Positions 35,000 through 44,095 of a stretch of DNA of 64,000 bases are shown here, in pieces. Position 1 is the first letter of the stretch, and the number at the start of each line of letters is the position of its first letter. Position numbers and translations under genes: made by a program. Origin of the DNA: UBA12567 sp964598425. Its GTDB lineage: Bacteria; Planctomycetota; Phycisphaerae; Phycisphaerales; SM1A02. Location: the NCBI GenBank assembly GCA_964598425.1, contig CAZRBV010000010.1, positions 1-64,000 of the forward strand, read 5' to 3'. The notes under the pieces are model-generated. The model worked only from the letters and a program-made list of their open reading frames with translations. It made no database searches and had not been told where the DNA came from.

Positions 35000-37900
35000 T
35001 CAGGAACCCGCGAGCAGCGCTTCCAGGGCCGCGCGGGCGCGGCGGAAGTCGGGTCGAAGTTCGACGGCTCGCTGCAGACTGTTGATGGCCGCCTGCCGCT
35101 CGCCAGTCTTCAGCTGGGCCGAGGCGAGGTGGAACCAGGCGAGCGCATAGTCCGGCGACGCAAGAACCGCGCGCTCGAGCGAGGCGACGGCATCTTGAGG
35201 CCTGCTCGTTTGCAGCAGGGCATACCCAAGGGCTGTGTGCATGCGGCCGTTCCCTGGCTCGGCTGTGGTGGCGAATTGCAGGTGGGGCAGCGCCGCATCG
35301 AACCGCTTTCGTCCGATCAGGAGATTCGCGTAGCGAAATCTGGCTGTTGGATCGTGCGGCGTCAGTGTGACCGCATCACCAAACGCGGTGACCGCCTCAT
35401 CCAGATGTCCTTCCGCCTTGGCAGCGTCTCCATACTGCATCAGCCACACAGCTCGCGCGGGGCCCTCGAAAGAGCCGCTGAATGCGGTATCTCTGGGGAC
35501 CGCAACGCCGCGGCGAAAGTAGCCCAGCGCTGCAGCTGTGTTTCCCTGCTGCGCATGCAGCTGCGCAAGATGGAAGAGTGATGGCGCGTGTGCTGGCTGC
35601 TCATCGACAATGGCCACCCACATCGCGGCCGCTTCATCGGTTCGGCCAAGAAGCGACCGGGCCCACGCACTCTTTGAGCGAATCTCGATGTCATCTGGTG
35701 CTGTCGTGAGCGCACGATCGAGAAGATCCGCCGCCTCGGCAACAGAGGCAGCACTTGCCCGCGAAGGAAGCAGGAGCAACGTGGCAAGTGCCAGACTGGC
35801 GTCGGTGTCACGCGACGCGAGGCTGGCGGCCCGCCGGAGCAGTGCCTCGGCCTTCTCGATGTCGCCGCCGATATAGGCAATCTGCGCTCGGATAACGATT
35901 GGAGATGGAAGCAGGCAGAGATCTGTGACCTCTTCCAGCCACGGGTCGGCAGGCTGCAGCCCCATGTCGACGGCGGCCAGTGGCCCGGCCGCGCTACCAT
36001 GGACACGCGATCGGGCGTGGGCCAGAAGCGGGGCAGCGGCAGGAATATCTTTGCCATCAAGAATCTCGACAACTGCTGACCAGTCCTGCCTCGATGCTGC
36101 GAGCTGAGCCAGCCCCGTGATTGCTTCCGGTCGATCGCCTGCCCTGTGAAAGGCGAGTTCTGCGGCAGAGAGGTTTCCTTGGCCCAGATACAGTTCACCA
36201 AGCCTCGATTGAACAGGCTCATACGCTGCCCCGAGCGCGGCGGCTCGTTCGAAATGGCGAAGCGCAGCATCGCTGTCGCCAACGCGCAGGTCCAAGAGGC
36301 CCCGGTAGTAGGGCCAGCGAGGGTTGGACGGGGTCAAGTGCTCGGCTTCGGCGTAGGCGGCGTCAGCTTCCGCGGGCGCGGCGTTGGCGTGCAGGATCAT
36401 GCCCCTCTCGCCGGCTGTTGATGCCTCCGCGGCGGCTGCCCGCACCGCTTCCGGCAGTGCTGGCTCCACGGTTTCGGGACTCAACTCGGGTGTCAGCCCG
36501 AGATTGGTCCACCGGACGATTCGAGGCACCCGCTCAAACGGCGGATACAGCGCCATGCCGCCAGCCACAATGTCCGGCCGCCCGTCGGCATCAAAATCGC
36601 CTGCGGCAGCTGTGACAAGGTGAGTGGTCGATGCGTCAAGATCCTGGGCCACAAACTGGCCGCCCTGCTGCTGAGCCCACCATCGCATGCTCGGTGTTTG
36701 AGGCTGTTCCCACGTGGCAAACTCACTCACCGCTGCGATGTCCTGGTCACCGTCACCATCGAAATCCGCGATCATCGGCCCGTAGGCGCCATCGAATTGG
36801 CCGAGGCGATGGAATGCGAACCGGTAGTTTCCGAGGTTCTCAAGCCACTGAACGCCATGCGTTGGCAGGGGACGGTATCCAACGGATACGAAAGCGTCTC
36901 CGTTGGTCCAGGCGATGTCAGGATCGCCATCATCGTCGATGTCGCCGATGGCAATGCCGCTACTGGAGAAGTCCGCATCGGGAACATCGTGTAGCACGAT
37001 CGGGGTGAAGACGCCGCGGCCATCATTGATGAATGCCTGAACGGTTTCCCACTCCTGTGAGAACAGCACCACTATGTCGAGGTCGCCGTCACCATCCAGA
37101 TCAGCTAAGGGACCGTGAATAGCACCCGACCTGTCCATGAGATGGTGGCTGGCGAACTCCCAGTTCCCGAGATTCTCCATCCAACGGATTTCGCCCTGGA
37201 CGTAGCCAAACTGCGACACGGCAAGATCTACGTCACCGTCGCCGTCGATGTCTCCGGGTTGAACATCGGTCACGCGACGGATGCCGTCTATGAGCGTCCG
37301 CGACGTGAACGACTGTGCGCCATCATTCTCAAGCACAACTACGCTGCCAATATCGTCGTTCGACGGAAGCATGACGCCCATGGCAGCGACAATGACATCG
37401 AGGTCTCCGTCGGCGTCGATATCAGCGACTTCGGCATGGACGGGCGCATCGATGGGCTCGCCAAGCGGTGACTCGCTGAACTGACCATCACCCGTTTGCC
37501 GCAGCCATGTCACCTGATGCCTCGCGACGTCACATGCGATGACATCGAGGTGTCCATCACGATCAAGATCCGTTGCAAGAACGTGCGCGATGAGCGGCTG
37601 CTCCGAATCATTGGCACGACTGCCGATCGGCTCAGCGGGGGCGAGGTGGAGTGCGGGCCCGGTGTGATGGCTCGTCGCGGCACGGTCGGAGGGGATGACT
37701 TCGTATGCTCCAGCGGAAGATGGTCGGTCCGCAGACAGCTCGTGTTGCGCAAAGGCGCCGATGTCGGCAACATCCTGATCGCTTCCTCCCGAAGCAAGCC
37801 ACCCGGGCATGACTGAACCTGGCTGGCCGAACCGAATCTTGTGCATGAGCACTTCAGGCGATTCCGCCGCGAGTGTCCCGATCCCGCGCGGGGCGTCGCG

Positions 37901-38428
37901 CGTTCCGAAGTTGAGCCATGTTCCGTTCGGCCCGTGGCAGACGGCGCATTGCATCAGCCCCTTGCGTCCACGTTCAAAGTGGTGGCGTCCCTGCGCCGTG
38001 TTGCCTTTGAATCGGCCGCTCTCATCGATGAACCGATCAGGGTCGATCGCGCCGCCGCGAAGATAGGCCAGAAGATCCTCAAGGTCCTGGTCTGACAGCC
38101 CCATGTCAAGAAGCCCGTGTCCGCCCATCGCCACTGGGCGGCGGAGGTCGTGAAGTACTTGGGCGTCTGTTCGATCAGCGACCGAAATGTTCGGCTCGTT
38201 CCAGCCGTGGCAGGTCACACAGCGGAACGACTCGGTGCCAGTTTGATTCGTGGCACGTGGGGGAACGCCGCTCGGTGCGGGCTGCTGCGCCTCAGTCCAC
38301 CAGCGATCCCAGAGACGACCGCCGCGAACGATGTGTTCAAGCTGCGATGGAGGTGAAGAACCTGCCGAGGCGTGCGCCACAAGCACGGCGAGCGTCGCAC
38401 TGCCACGTATGAGCGCGCAGCTACGCAT
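35000..38428 (-). CDS. secreted diheme cytochrome c / FG-GAP / TPR fusion protein
   Basis: The 1142-residue product has a signal peptide (residues 1-23). Two cytochrome c modules follow, with CVTCH at 70-74 and CAVCH at 161-165. Residues ~270-650 are VCBS/FG-GAP repeats with calcium-binding DxDxDGxxD loops (for example DIDADGDLDVIVAAMG). The rest is TPR repeats (for example FRYANLLIGRKRFDAALPHL) to the C-terminus. Each part is common in planctomycetes, but all in one chain is unusual. It would be extracytoplasmic, with the hemes in electron transfer and the TPRs binding partners. Its start overlaps the stop of the crcB gene at 38421 by 8 bases, so it may be translated from the same message. 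Confidence 0.92.
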   Translation of the reverse strand: MRSCALIRGSATLAVLVAHASAGSSPPSQLEHIVRGGRLWDRWWTEAQQPAPSGVPPRATNQTGTESFRCVTCHGWNEPNISVADRTDAQVLHDLRRPVAMGGHGLLDMGLSDQDLEDLLAYLRGGAIDPDRFIDESGRFKGNTAQGRHHFERGRKGLMQCAVCHGPNGTWLNFGTRDAPRGIGTLAAESPEVLMHKIRFGQPGSVMPGWLASGGSDQDVADIGAFAQHELSADRPSSAGAYEVIPSDRAATSHHTGPALHLAPAEPIGSRANDSEQPLIAHVLATDLDRDGHLDVIACDVARHQVTWLRQTGDGQFSESPLGEPIDAPVHAEVADIDADGDLDVIVAAMGVMLPSNDDIGSVVVLENDGAQSFTSRTLIDGIRRVTDVQPGDIDGDGDVDLAVSQFGYVQGEIRWMENLGNWEFASHHLMDRSGAIHGPLADLDGDGDLDIVVLFSQEWETVQAFINDGRGVFTPIVLHDVPDADFSSSGIAIGDIDDDGDPDIAWTNGDAFVSVGYRPLPTHGVQWLENLGNYRFAFHRLGQFDGAYGPMIADFDGDGDQDIAAVSEFATWEQPQTPSMRWWAQQQGGQFVAQDLDASTTHLVTAAAGDFDADGRPDIVAGGMALYPPFERVPRIVRWTNLGLTPELSPETVEPALPEAVRAAAAEASTAGERGMILHANAAPAEADAAYAEAEHLTPSNPRWPYYRGLLDLRVGDSDAALRHFERAAALGAAYEPVQSRLGELYLGQGNLSAAELAFHRAGDRPEAITGLAQLAASRQDWSAVVEILDGKDIPAAAPLLAHARSRVHGSAAGPLAAVDMGLQPADPWLEEVTDLCLLPSPIVIRAQIAYIGGDIEKAEALLRRAASLASRDTDASLALATLLLLPSRASAASVAEAADLLDRALTTAPDDIEIRSKSAWARSLLGRTDEAAAMWVAIVDEQPAHAPSLFHLAQLHAQQGNTAAALGYFRRGVAVPRDTAFSGSFEGPARAVWLMQYGDAAKAEGHLDEAVTAFGDAVTLTPHDPTARFRYANLLIGRKRFDAALPHLQFATTAEPGNGRMHTALGYALLQTSRPQDAVASLERAVLASPDYALAWFHLASAQLKTGERQAAINSLQRAVELRPDFRRARAALEALLAGS

Positions 38429-38936
38429 GGCGCGATTCTACGCGTCGCAGGCCGAGCTCCAAACCAGCAATGGCTGCGGCGACTCCCACGATCATGGACA
38501 GGCCGACATTGAGGGCCGCTTCAAACACGTTTCCTGATTCCGACAGCACGACAACATCAAGCGCAAAGGAGCTGAAGGTCGTGAATCCACCGAGCAAACC
38601 GGTCATGAGAAAGCTGCTCTCAAGCCGAAGTCGCTGCTGTGATCTGGCGACTTCCGGAGCAGGCAGCGTGGGATCCGGCGTCAGTACGCCGAGCCAATGT
38701 GCGAGGCGGTGCCGCTGCGGAAGTGCGGCGAGAGGGCTTGCGCCATCCCGTCTCAGCCGGCATTCCAGCCAGACGAGGAGAACACCAATTGTGAAGCATC
38801 CGATCACATTGACGATGAGAATGACGCACCACGGTGGCAATCCGATCCTGCCCCCGCCCCATTCGGCGAGCCCGCGCATCACGGCTCCCAGCGCGCCGCC
38901 GATCAGGACGAGTGCCACAGTCCAAAGACCGATCAT
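38421..38936 (-). CDS. crcB: CrcB-type fluoride exporter subunit (second of a pair)
   Basis: A 171-residue membrane protein of the CrcB/Fluc family with four hydrophobic segments, the entry motif GGALGAVMRGLAEW and the signature TGLLGGFTTFSSFALD. Compared with its partner it has an insert of about 40 residues between helices 2 and 3 (ECRLRRDGASPLAALPQRH). Fluc channels work as antiparallel dimers; paired genes like this one generally encode obligate heterodimers with fixed opposite topology. The start ATG at 38936 overlaps the stop of the upstream crcB gene by four bases. Confidence 0.92.
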   Translation of the reverse strand: MIGLWTVALVLIGGALGAVMRGLAEWGGGRIGLPPWCVILIVNVIGCFTIGVLLVWLECRLRRDGASPLAALPQRHRLAHWLGVLTPDPTLPAPEVARSQQRLRLESSFLMTGLLGGFTTFSSFALDVVVLSESGNVFEAALNVGLSMIVGVAAAIAGLELGLRRVESRHA

Positions 38937-39316
38937 GCTGCTGCTCCGAACCAGGTGGCCCCAATCGCCCGGCCAAGCAGGACCAACGGGATTCCCGCGG
39001 CGAGCGAGAGCATGCTGCACCAGGCCAGCTGCGCCCATGCCCGAGTCACGGTCATGAGGGCCAGATCAAGCGCGAAACTGCTGAACGTTGTCAGAGCGCC
39101 AGCAAACCCGGTCATCATCAGTGCTGTGGACCACGGGCTCTCGGATCCACTGCCAGCGGCAAGTCCGATGATGAGGCACCCCAGAAGATTGGCGGCCAGC
39201 ACGCCCGTCCATCCCGGCCACCTGCTCAGTCTCGCCTGAGTCACGACGATCGCATAGCGGGCGGCGGCTCCACTTCCTCCCCCGAGGGCGATCAATCCAA
39301 TGTCGCTGATGCTCAC
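38933..39316 (-). CDS. crcB: CrcB-type fluoride exporter subunit (first of a pair)
   Basis: A 127-residue protein of standard CrcB length with four membrane helices, GGGSGAAARYAIVV at the start and the fluoride-channel signature TGFAGALTTFSSFALD. The start is a GTG at 39316. It is translationally coupled to the second, longer crcB gene. The 64 bases to the divergent K+ channel gene contain no recognisable fluoride riboswitch. Confidence 0.93.
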   Translation of the reverse strand: MSISDIGLIALGGGSGAAARYAIVVTQARLSRWPGWTGVLAANLLGCLIIGLAAGSGSESPWSTALMMTGFAGALTTFSSFALDLALMTVTRAWAQLAWCSMLSLAAGIPLVLLGRAIGATWFGAAA

Positions 39317-39380
39317 ACGGGCATGCTACCCACCGCCACGCCCGACGCGTTCGGCCGCAACATGTCACACTGTGGCAGCA

Positions 39381-40100
39381 ATGATTCTTCCGAGCAAATG
39401 GTGGCGGCGAACTCTCGAGGGGAGGGTGATGCCACTGCTCATCGGCATGTTGGTATTGCTGCCGCTGTATCCATTTCTGGAAGGCCAGCGAGGATCGCAG
39501 TCAGGGATTCTTGTGCAACTCGCGTTCTCGGCATTGATCGCGCTTGGAGTCATGGCGGTCGCTGCGAGGCCGCGGCTCCTGGCATTCGGTGTGCTGTTGG
39601 CAGCACCAGCTGTGGTACTCAATTTCCTGCCCTCGCAGGACCCCGTGATCGTGATACTTGATGCCGCTTCGGGACTGGCCTTTTTTCTCTTTGCAACCGT
39701 AGCAGTCACGCGCGAAGTTGTTCGTAGGCGGATTCACCCCTCGGATCTCGTGACTGGCGGCATCGCGATCTATCTGCTCATCGGGTTCACGTTCATGCAT
39801 GTCTACCGCCTGATCGGCGCCATCACGCCGGAGGCCTTTGTCTTCAGCGATGGCCAAACGCACGCGTGGAACTGGGCTGACTATCTGTACTACTCGTTCG
39901 TCACACTGACAACGCTGGGCTTCGGGGACATTCGCCCCGTTGCGAGATTTGCGGAGTCCGTTTCGATCTCCGAAGCGATTATCGGGCCGCTGTTCATCGC
40001 GGTGTTCATCGCTTCGCTTCTGCATATTCAGATGCGCTCAGCGGGGAATCCGCAGAGAGATCGTGATCGCTGGCCACGGTCCCGAGGGCGGCGCGAGTAG
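39381..40100 (+). CDS. two-helix-pore potassium channel
   Basis: A 239-residue membrane protein with about six hydrophobic segments. The pore region has YLYYSFVTLTTLGFGDI with the K+ filter TLGFGD at about residues 178-183, as in Ion_trans_2 channels. The last membrane helix follows and the protein ends in a short basic tail without a cytoplasmic regulatory domain. The start ATG at 39381 is used because the longer frame overlaps the divergent crcB start without a hydrophobic signal. It is convergent with the superoxide dismutase gene. Confidence 0.88.
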   Translation: MILPSKWWRRTLEGRVMPLLIGMLVLLPLYPFLEGQRGSQSGILVQLAFSALIALGVMAVAARPRLLAFGVLLAAPAVVLNFLPSQDPVIVILDAASGLAFFLFATVAVTREVVRRRIHPSDLVTGGIAIYLLIGFTFMHVYRLIGAITPEAFVFSDGQTHAWNWADYLYYSFVTLTTLGFGDIRPVARFAESVSISEAIIGPLFIAVFIASLLHIQMRSAGNPQRDRDRWPRSRGRRE

Positions 40101-40147
40101 CGGCTCCACCGGGGGCCGTGCGAATCGAGGACGACGCGCTCCAGACG

Positions 40148-40786
<639 letters not shown>

Positions 40787-40900
40787 GTGGCCTCTCCTCG
40801 TAAATGGTCGTGCAGACTGCCTCATGCTACCGTATCGATTTGACTTGAAGCCAAGCGGACATCATCATCCGTATTCAACCACGTGAGGACTGACCGACCC

Positions 40901-41020
40901 ATGAGCGAATCTGACAACACTCAAAGCGGCGAGAGCGGCGGCTTCGGCTGCTGGGCGATGGTGATCATCGCGATCATTGTCATATTCGCAGTCATCGTGG
41001 GCTATCTGGTTCTGGTCTGA
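40901..41020 (+). CDS. 39-residue single-pass membrane protein
   Basis: A short frame MSESDNTQSGESGGFGCW followed by a strongly hydrophobic helix (AMVIIAIIVIFAVIVGYLVL) and a stop. A hydrophilic Ser/Gly/Glu head and a clean membrane segment are typical of real small membrane proteins. GTGAGGAC stands about 12 bases upstream of the ATG. Its 3' end overlaps the 3' end of the convergent hydrolase gene by 29 bases. No homologue is recognised; expression is unproven. Confidence 0.55.
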   Translation: MSESDNTQSGESGGFGCWAMVIIAIIVIFAVIVGYLVLV

Positions 41021-41681
41021 ACCCACTGCACCAATTCCGAAGCGCCAGCAAGGTGGCCGGGCCAATGCCGTGCCCGACCGGCTCTTCGCACCAGGTGATC
41101 GCAGCGGGCGTGTTTTCCTCGTAGAAGGCTCGGATGGCATGCCCCGATGTGAGAGGGATCAACTCATCATGTGATCCATGCGAGAGAAAGACCGGTGTCT
41201 CTGCTGGAACGCCCTCGCCTGAGCCGAAGATCTCGGGAACGATGCGGCCGCTGCACGCAGCCAGGCCTCGCATGGGCATGTGCTCATTGAGCAGGAGCGC
41301 GTGCCCCAGCATCGCGCCCTGACTGAACCCGAGGATGACGGTGTTCTCGATGCTGCACCCCGCTTCGGCGACCGCAGCTGGAAGCGCTGCTGCCAACTGT
41401 GACAAGGCCTCTCGGGCGCCATCGATGTCGAGCCTGAAGCCCCCCATGTTGTCCGGTGCGATGTGGAACCACGCCCGACCACCGGGCATCCCCGCCGGAC
41501 CGAGGTCGAACGGTGCTTCCGCCGCGACGGCCGTCCAGGAGGGCGCGATTTCATCACGCAGTGGAAGGAGGTCGTGGGCATTCGCGCCGTAGCCGTGGAG
41601 GAGCACGATGCATCCATCTGAGGGCTCGGAACGTGGAGCTGGCGGTGTGACAATCGTTCGAAGTGGAGGGAGATTGGTCAT
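40992..41681 (-). CDS. alpha/beta hydrolase (carboxylesterase/phospholipase family)
   Basis: A 229-residue serine hydrolase of the YpfH/phospholipase-carboxylesterase type. The oxyanion region is VLLHGYGANAHDLLPL, the nucleophile elbow GFSQG has Ser120, and the other triad members are Asp in SHGSHDELIP and His in EEPVGHGIG. It probably hydrolyses acyl esters or lysophospholipids in the cytoplasm. Its ATG overlaps the stop of the EamA transporter gene by four bases, and it is last in a three-gene minus-strand run. Confidence 0.92.
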   Translation of the reverse strand: MTNLPPLRTIVTPPAPRSEPSDGCIVLLHGYGANAHDLLPLRDEIAPSWTAVAAEAPFDLGPAGMPGGRAWFHIAPDNMGGFRLDIDGAREALSQLAAALPAAVAEAGCSIENTVILGFSQGAMLGHALLLNEHMPMRGLAACSGRIVPEIFGSGEGVPAETPVFLSHGSHDELIPLTSGHAIRAFYEENTPAAITWCEEPVGHGIGPATLLALRNWCSGFRPEPDSPR

Positions 41682-42586
41682 GGGCCGCGCATGCTACCGA
41701 GCCGCGCAAGCACAATCCCGATGATGACAACGGCTCCCGCGGCAATCTGGCTTCCGCCGAGGCCCTCGCCGAGCATCAGCCAGCCCCAGACCGAGGTCGC
41801 CACCGGTTGAAGCAGAAGGGTGACCGCCGCCATGGAGGCGGGGAGCGTGGAGAGTGACCAGACAATCAGCCCCTGCCCGAGGCAATGCGGCACAATGGCA
41901 AGCAGCACCAGCCATCCCCAGGCGGCAGCCTCGCCGGGGAGCAGCGACTCTCCTGTGACCAGTACGGCGGCCAACAGGATGATGCTCGATGCCAGCGTGC
42001 CGACTGCCATCAGAGTCAGCGCCGAGAACCGCACGCGAAGCACCTTGACCGACAGGATGTAGCCCGCATAGAAGACCGCTGTGACCATCGCCAGGAGGTC
42101 GCCTCGCATTCGCAGCGGGTGATCCGCTGGTCCTGTGGCGGCGGTAACGAGCCAGAACACCCCGCCGAGGGCAAGCACCGCGCCGACCACATACCTGCCG
42201 TCAAGGCGTTCACGCAGCCACAGCCAACTGGCGAGTCCAACGATGACGACGGCGAGGTTCGCCAGCAGCGTCGCGCTGGCCGCCGTTGTCCAGGCAAACG
42301 ACAGGTGCCATGTCAGCAGGTCTCCGGCAAAGAACGCGCCCGGGATGAGGAGCGGCCACCAACTTGCCAGGTGACCGGGGTTCTTCGCTCTGTGGGATGA
42401 CTGCCTGACACACATGAGCGTCCACAGAATCGGAACCGCCAGCGTGGTTCTCCAGAAGGCAGATCCGATCCAACCGATTTCGGATCCTTGAACTGCCAGC
42501 TTCGCCAGCGGCGAAGCAAATGAGATGCCGATGACACCGGCCAGCAGTGCGGCGATGGCCCAGCCTGCATGAGCGGATCGAGTCAT
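41678..42586 (-). CDS. EamA/DMT-family transporter
   Basis: A 302-residue protein with ten hydrophobic helices arranged as two five-helix EamA repeats, for example WTTAASATLLANLAVVIVGL in the first and LLQPVATSVWGWLMLGEGL in the second. Proteins of this family export metabolites or amino acids. The start ATG overlaps the stop of the upstream nuclease gene (ATGA). The substrate cannot be predicted. Confidence 0.9.
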   Translation of the reverse strand: MTRSAHAGWAIAALLAGVIGISFASPLAKLAVQGSEIGWIGSAFWRTTLAVPILWTLMCVRQSSHRAKNPGHLASWWPLLIPGAFFAGDLLTWHLSFAWTTAASATLLANLAVVIVGLASWLWLRERLDGRYVVGAVLALGGVFWLVTAATGPADHPLRMRGDLLAMVTAVFYAGYILSVKVLRVRFSALTLMAVGTLASSIILLAAVLVTGESLLPGEAAAWGWLVLLAIVPHCLGQGLIVWSLSTLPASMAAVTLLLQPVATSVWGWLMLGEGLGGSQIAAGAVVIIGIVLARLGSMRGP

Positions 42587-43959
42587 ACGCTGACGCGCTC
42601 TCCGATCTGTGGCGTCGCAACGTCATAGCCGTGCTGTCCCAACCTCGATGCGAATGCCGCCCTCGGTTCCGGGTCGCCGTGATGGAGCGCGACACGAGGC
42701 CGGCTGCCAGGCATGTTTGCGAGCCACCGCTCGAGCCCGATCGCGTCGGCGTGCCCGGAGAAGCACTGCAGCCTGTCAATCGGCGCCGCAATCGGAATCC
42801 ACTGGCCCCGGAGTTTGATGCGAGGCGGGTCGTCGACCAACCTGCCCACGACTGTTCCGGGCATGCAGAATCCTGCCAGGAGAACCCGGGCGTGGCGTGA
42901 CGGAAGCCATCTGATGAGGTGCTCAACGATTGGGCCGGCATCGCCGAAGCCGCTGCCTGCGAGCACGATCGCCGGACCACGCAGATCCTTGATGACCTGC
43001 GCGGCCTGACGGCTTCGCAGTCTGCGCAGCTCCGGGAAGTCGAGCGGATCGATCCCCTGGGCGAGCAATGATTGCGCGCCTTGCGAGAGGTCTGCTGGAT
43101 AGTCGGCGTGCATTGGCGCGACGACTGAGGCCATGAAGGAGTCAAGCATCACAGGCATGCCGAGTTGCCCTGCCCGCGAGAGCATTCCAAGCCGGTAGAG
43201 CAACTGCTGGGCGCGGCCGATTGCAAATGTCGGGACGAGCACCACCTGCTCATCAATCCTCGCCGCCTGCAAGACGCGGCGGAGTAGCGTCTCCGGGGTG
43301 TCCTCAAGTTCGGGGTCTTCAACGTCCCCGCCCGGGCACTCCATGACAACCAGGTCTGCTGGTGGTGGTGGGGGTGGAGGCGGAAGTGGTTCCCCCAACT
43401 CATGTCCGAGGTCTCCCGACACAAGTACCCGGCGTCCATCCGGTCCCTGAATGAGAGCGGAGGCAGCACCAAGAACGTGCCCCGCGGCGTGAAACGTCAC
43501 GCTGATACCAGAGGAGACTTCACGGGGCGTCTGAACGGGAAGTGGCACGATCATGTCGCACACACGATCGACCTCACGCCTGTCGAAGAGGACGCCAAGC
43601 TGCGCAGCTGTAGCGGGGCGGTCGCCGTAGAGCCGCTGCTGAAGCCTGGCGGCGGCCCGAAGCACGATGGGGAGGAGTTCGGCTGTGGCGGGCGTTGCGA
43701 GCACCGGTCCCTTGAAGCCAAGACGAGGCAACATTGGCAGCCTGCCGCAGTGGTCGGCGTGGGCGTGGGTGATGATGACGGCGTCGAGCCACTCGGGGTG
43801 CTCGATCGGGATCGTCGCGTTGGCGAGCTCACGCTCAGGCGTGCCCTGGATAAGCCCGACGTCGACCGCAAGAAGTCGGCCACCCGATTCCACCAGCGTG
43901 CAGGCCCCCGTTACTTCGCCGGAAGCACCTGCCAGATGGACGTCAAGAGGCGATTTCAC
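42583..43959 (-). CDS. metallo-beta-lactamase/beta-CASP RNA nuclease-like protein
   Basis: A 458-residue protein with the metal-binding motif THAHADHCGRLP, GHVLGAAS, SGDLGHE and the late FSGHADAIGLERW, in the order seen in CPSF-73/Ysh1-like beta-CASP nucleases. The beta-CASP part starts near VLVPTFAIGRAQQLLYRL. A run of eight prolines follows SGDLGHELGEPL. Such enzymes process or degrade RNA. The likely start is the GTG at 43959 (VKSPLDVHLAGASGEVTG), where family similarity begins; the longer ATG frame runs into the divergent subtilase leader. It is the first gene of the minus-strand run with EamA and the hydrolase. Confidence 0.88.
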   Translation of the reverse strand: MKSPLDVHLAGASGEVTGACTLVESGGRLLAVDVGLIQGTPERELANATIPIEHPEWLDAVIITHAHADHCGRLPMLPRLGFKGPVLATPATAELLPIVLRAAARLQQRLYGDRPATAAQLGVLFDRREVDRVCDMIVPLPVQTPREVSSGISVTFHAAGHVLGAASALIQGPDGRRVLVSGDLGHELGEPLPPPPPPPPADLVVMECPGGDVEDPELEDTPETLLRRVLQAARIDEQVVLVPTFAIGRAQQLLYRLGMLSRAGQLGMPVMLDSFMASVVAPMHADYPADLSQGAQSLLAQGIDPLDFPELRRLRSRQAAQVIKDLRGPAIVLAGSGFGDAGPIVEHLIRWLPSRHARVLLAGFCMPGTVVGRLVDDPPRIKLRGQWIPIAAPIDRLQCFSGHADAIGLERWLANMPGSRPRVALHHGDPEPRAAFASRLGQHGYDVATPQIGERVSV

Positions 43960-44013
43960 GCTGTTGTGGGTCTCAATACGGTGACTTCGGGGCCAGAATG
44001 GACATCTGCGGCC

Positions 44014-44041
44014 TTGGATTGGGCTGGCGAGAGGGTACAGT
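44014..44041 (+). promoter_or_regulatory. candidate promoter of the subtilase gene
   Basis: TTGGAT at 44014-44019 and TACAGT at 44036-44041 with a 16-base spacer; each is an imperfect match. It would give a leader of about 50 bases. Confidence 0.35.
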
Positions 44042-44045
44042 GAGT

Positions 44046-44078
44046 GGGCAGTGGGGTTACTGCCCGAGATTGCTCGGG
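44046..44078 (+). promoter_or_regulatory. two overlapping leader hairpins before the subtilase gene
   Basis: GGGCAGT (44046-44052) can pair with ACTGCCC (44059-44065). CCCGAG (44063-44068) can pair with CTCGGG (44073-44078). The two share CCC and cannot form together. The GAGAGGAG ribosome site follows at 44081-44088. Confidence 0.4.
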
Positions 44079-44095
44079 TCCGAGAGGAGACTTGA

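Noticed and set aside
39317..39380. Fluoride riboswitch before the crcB pair
   Set aside because: The short gap lacks the conserved motif and pseudoknot pairing.
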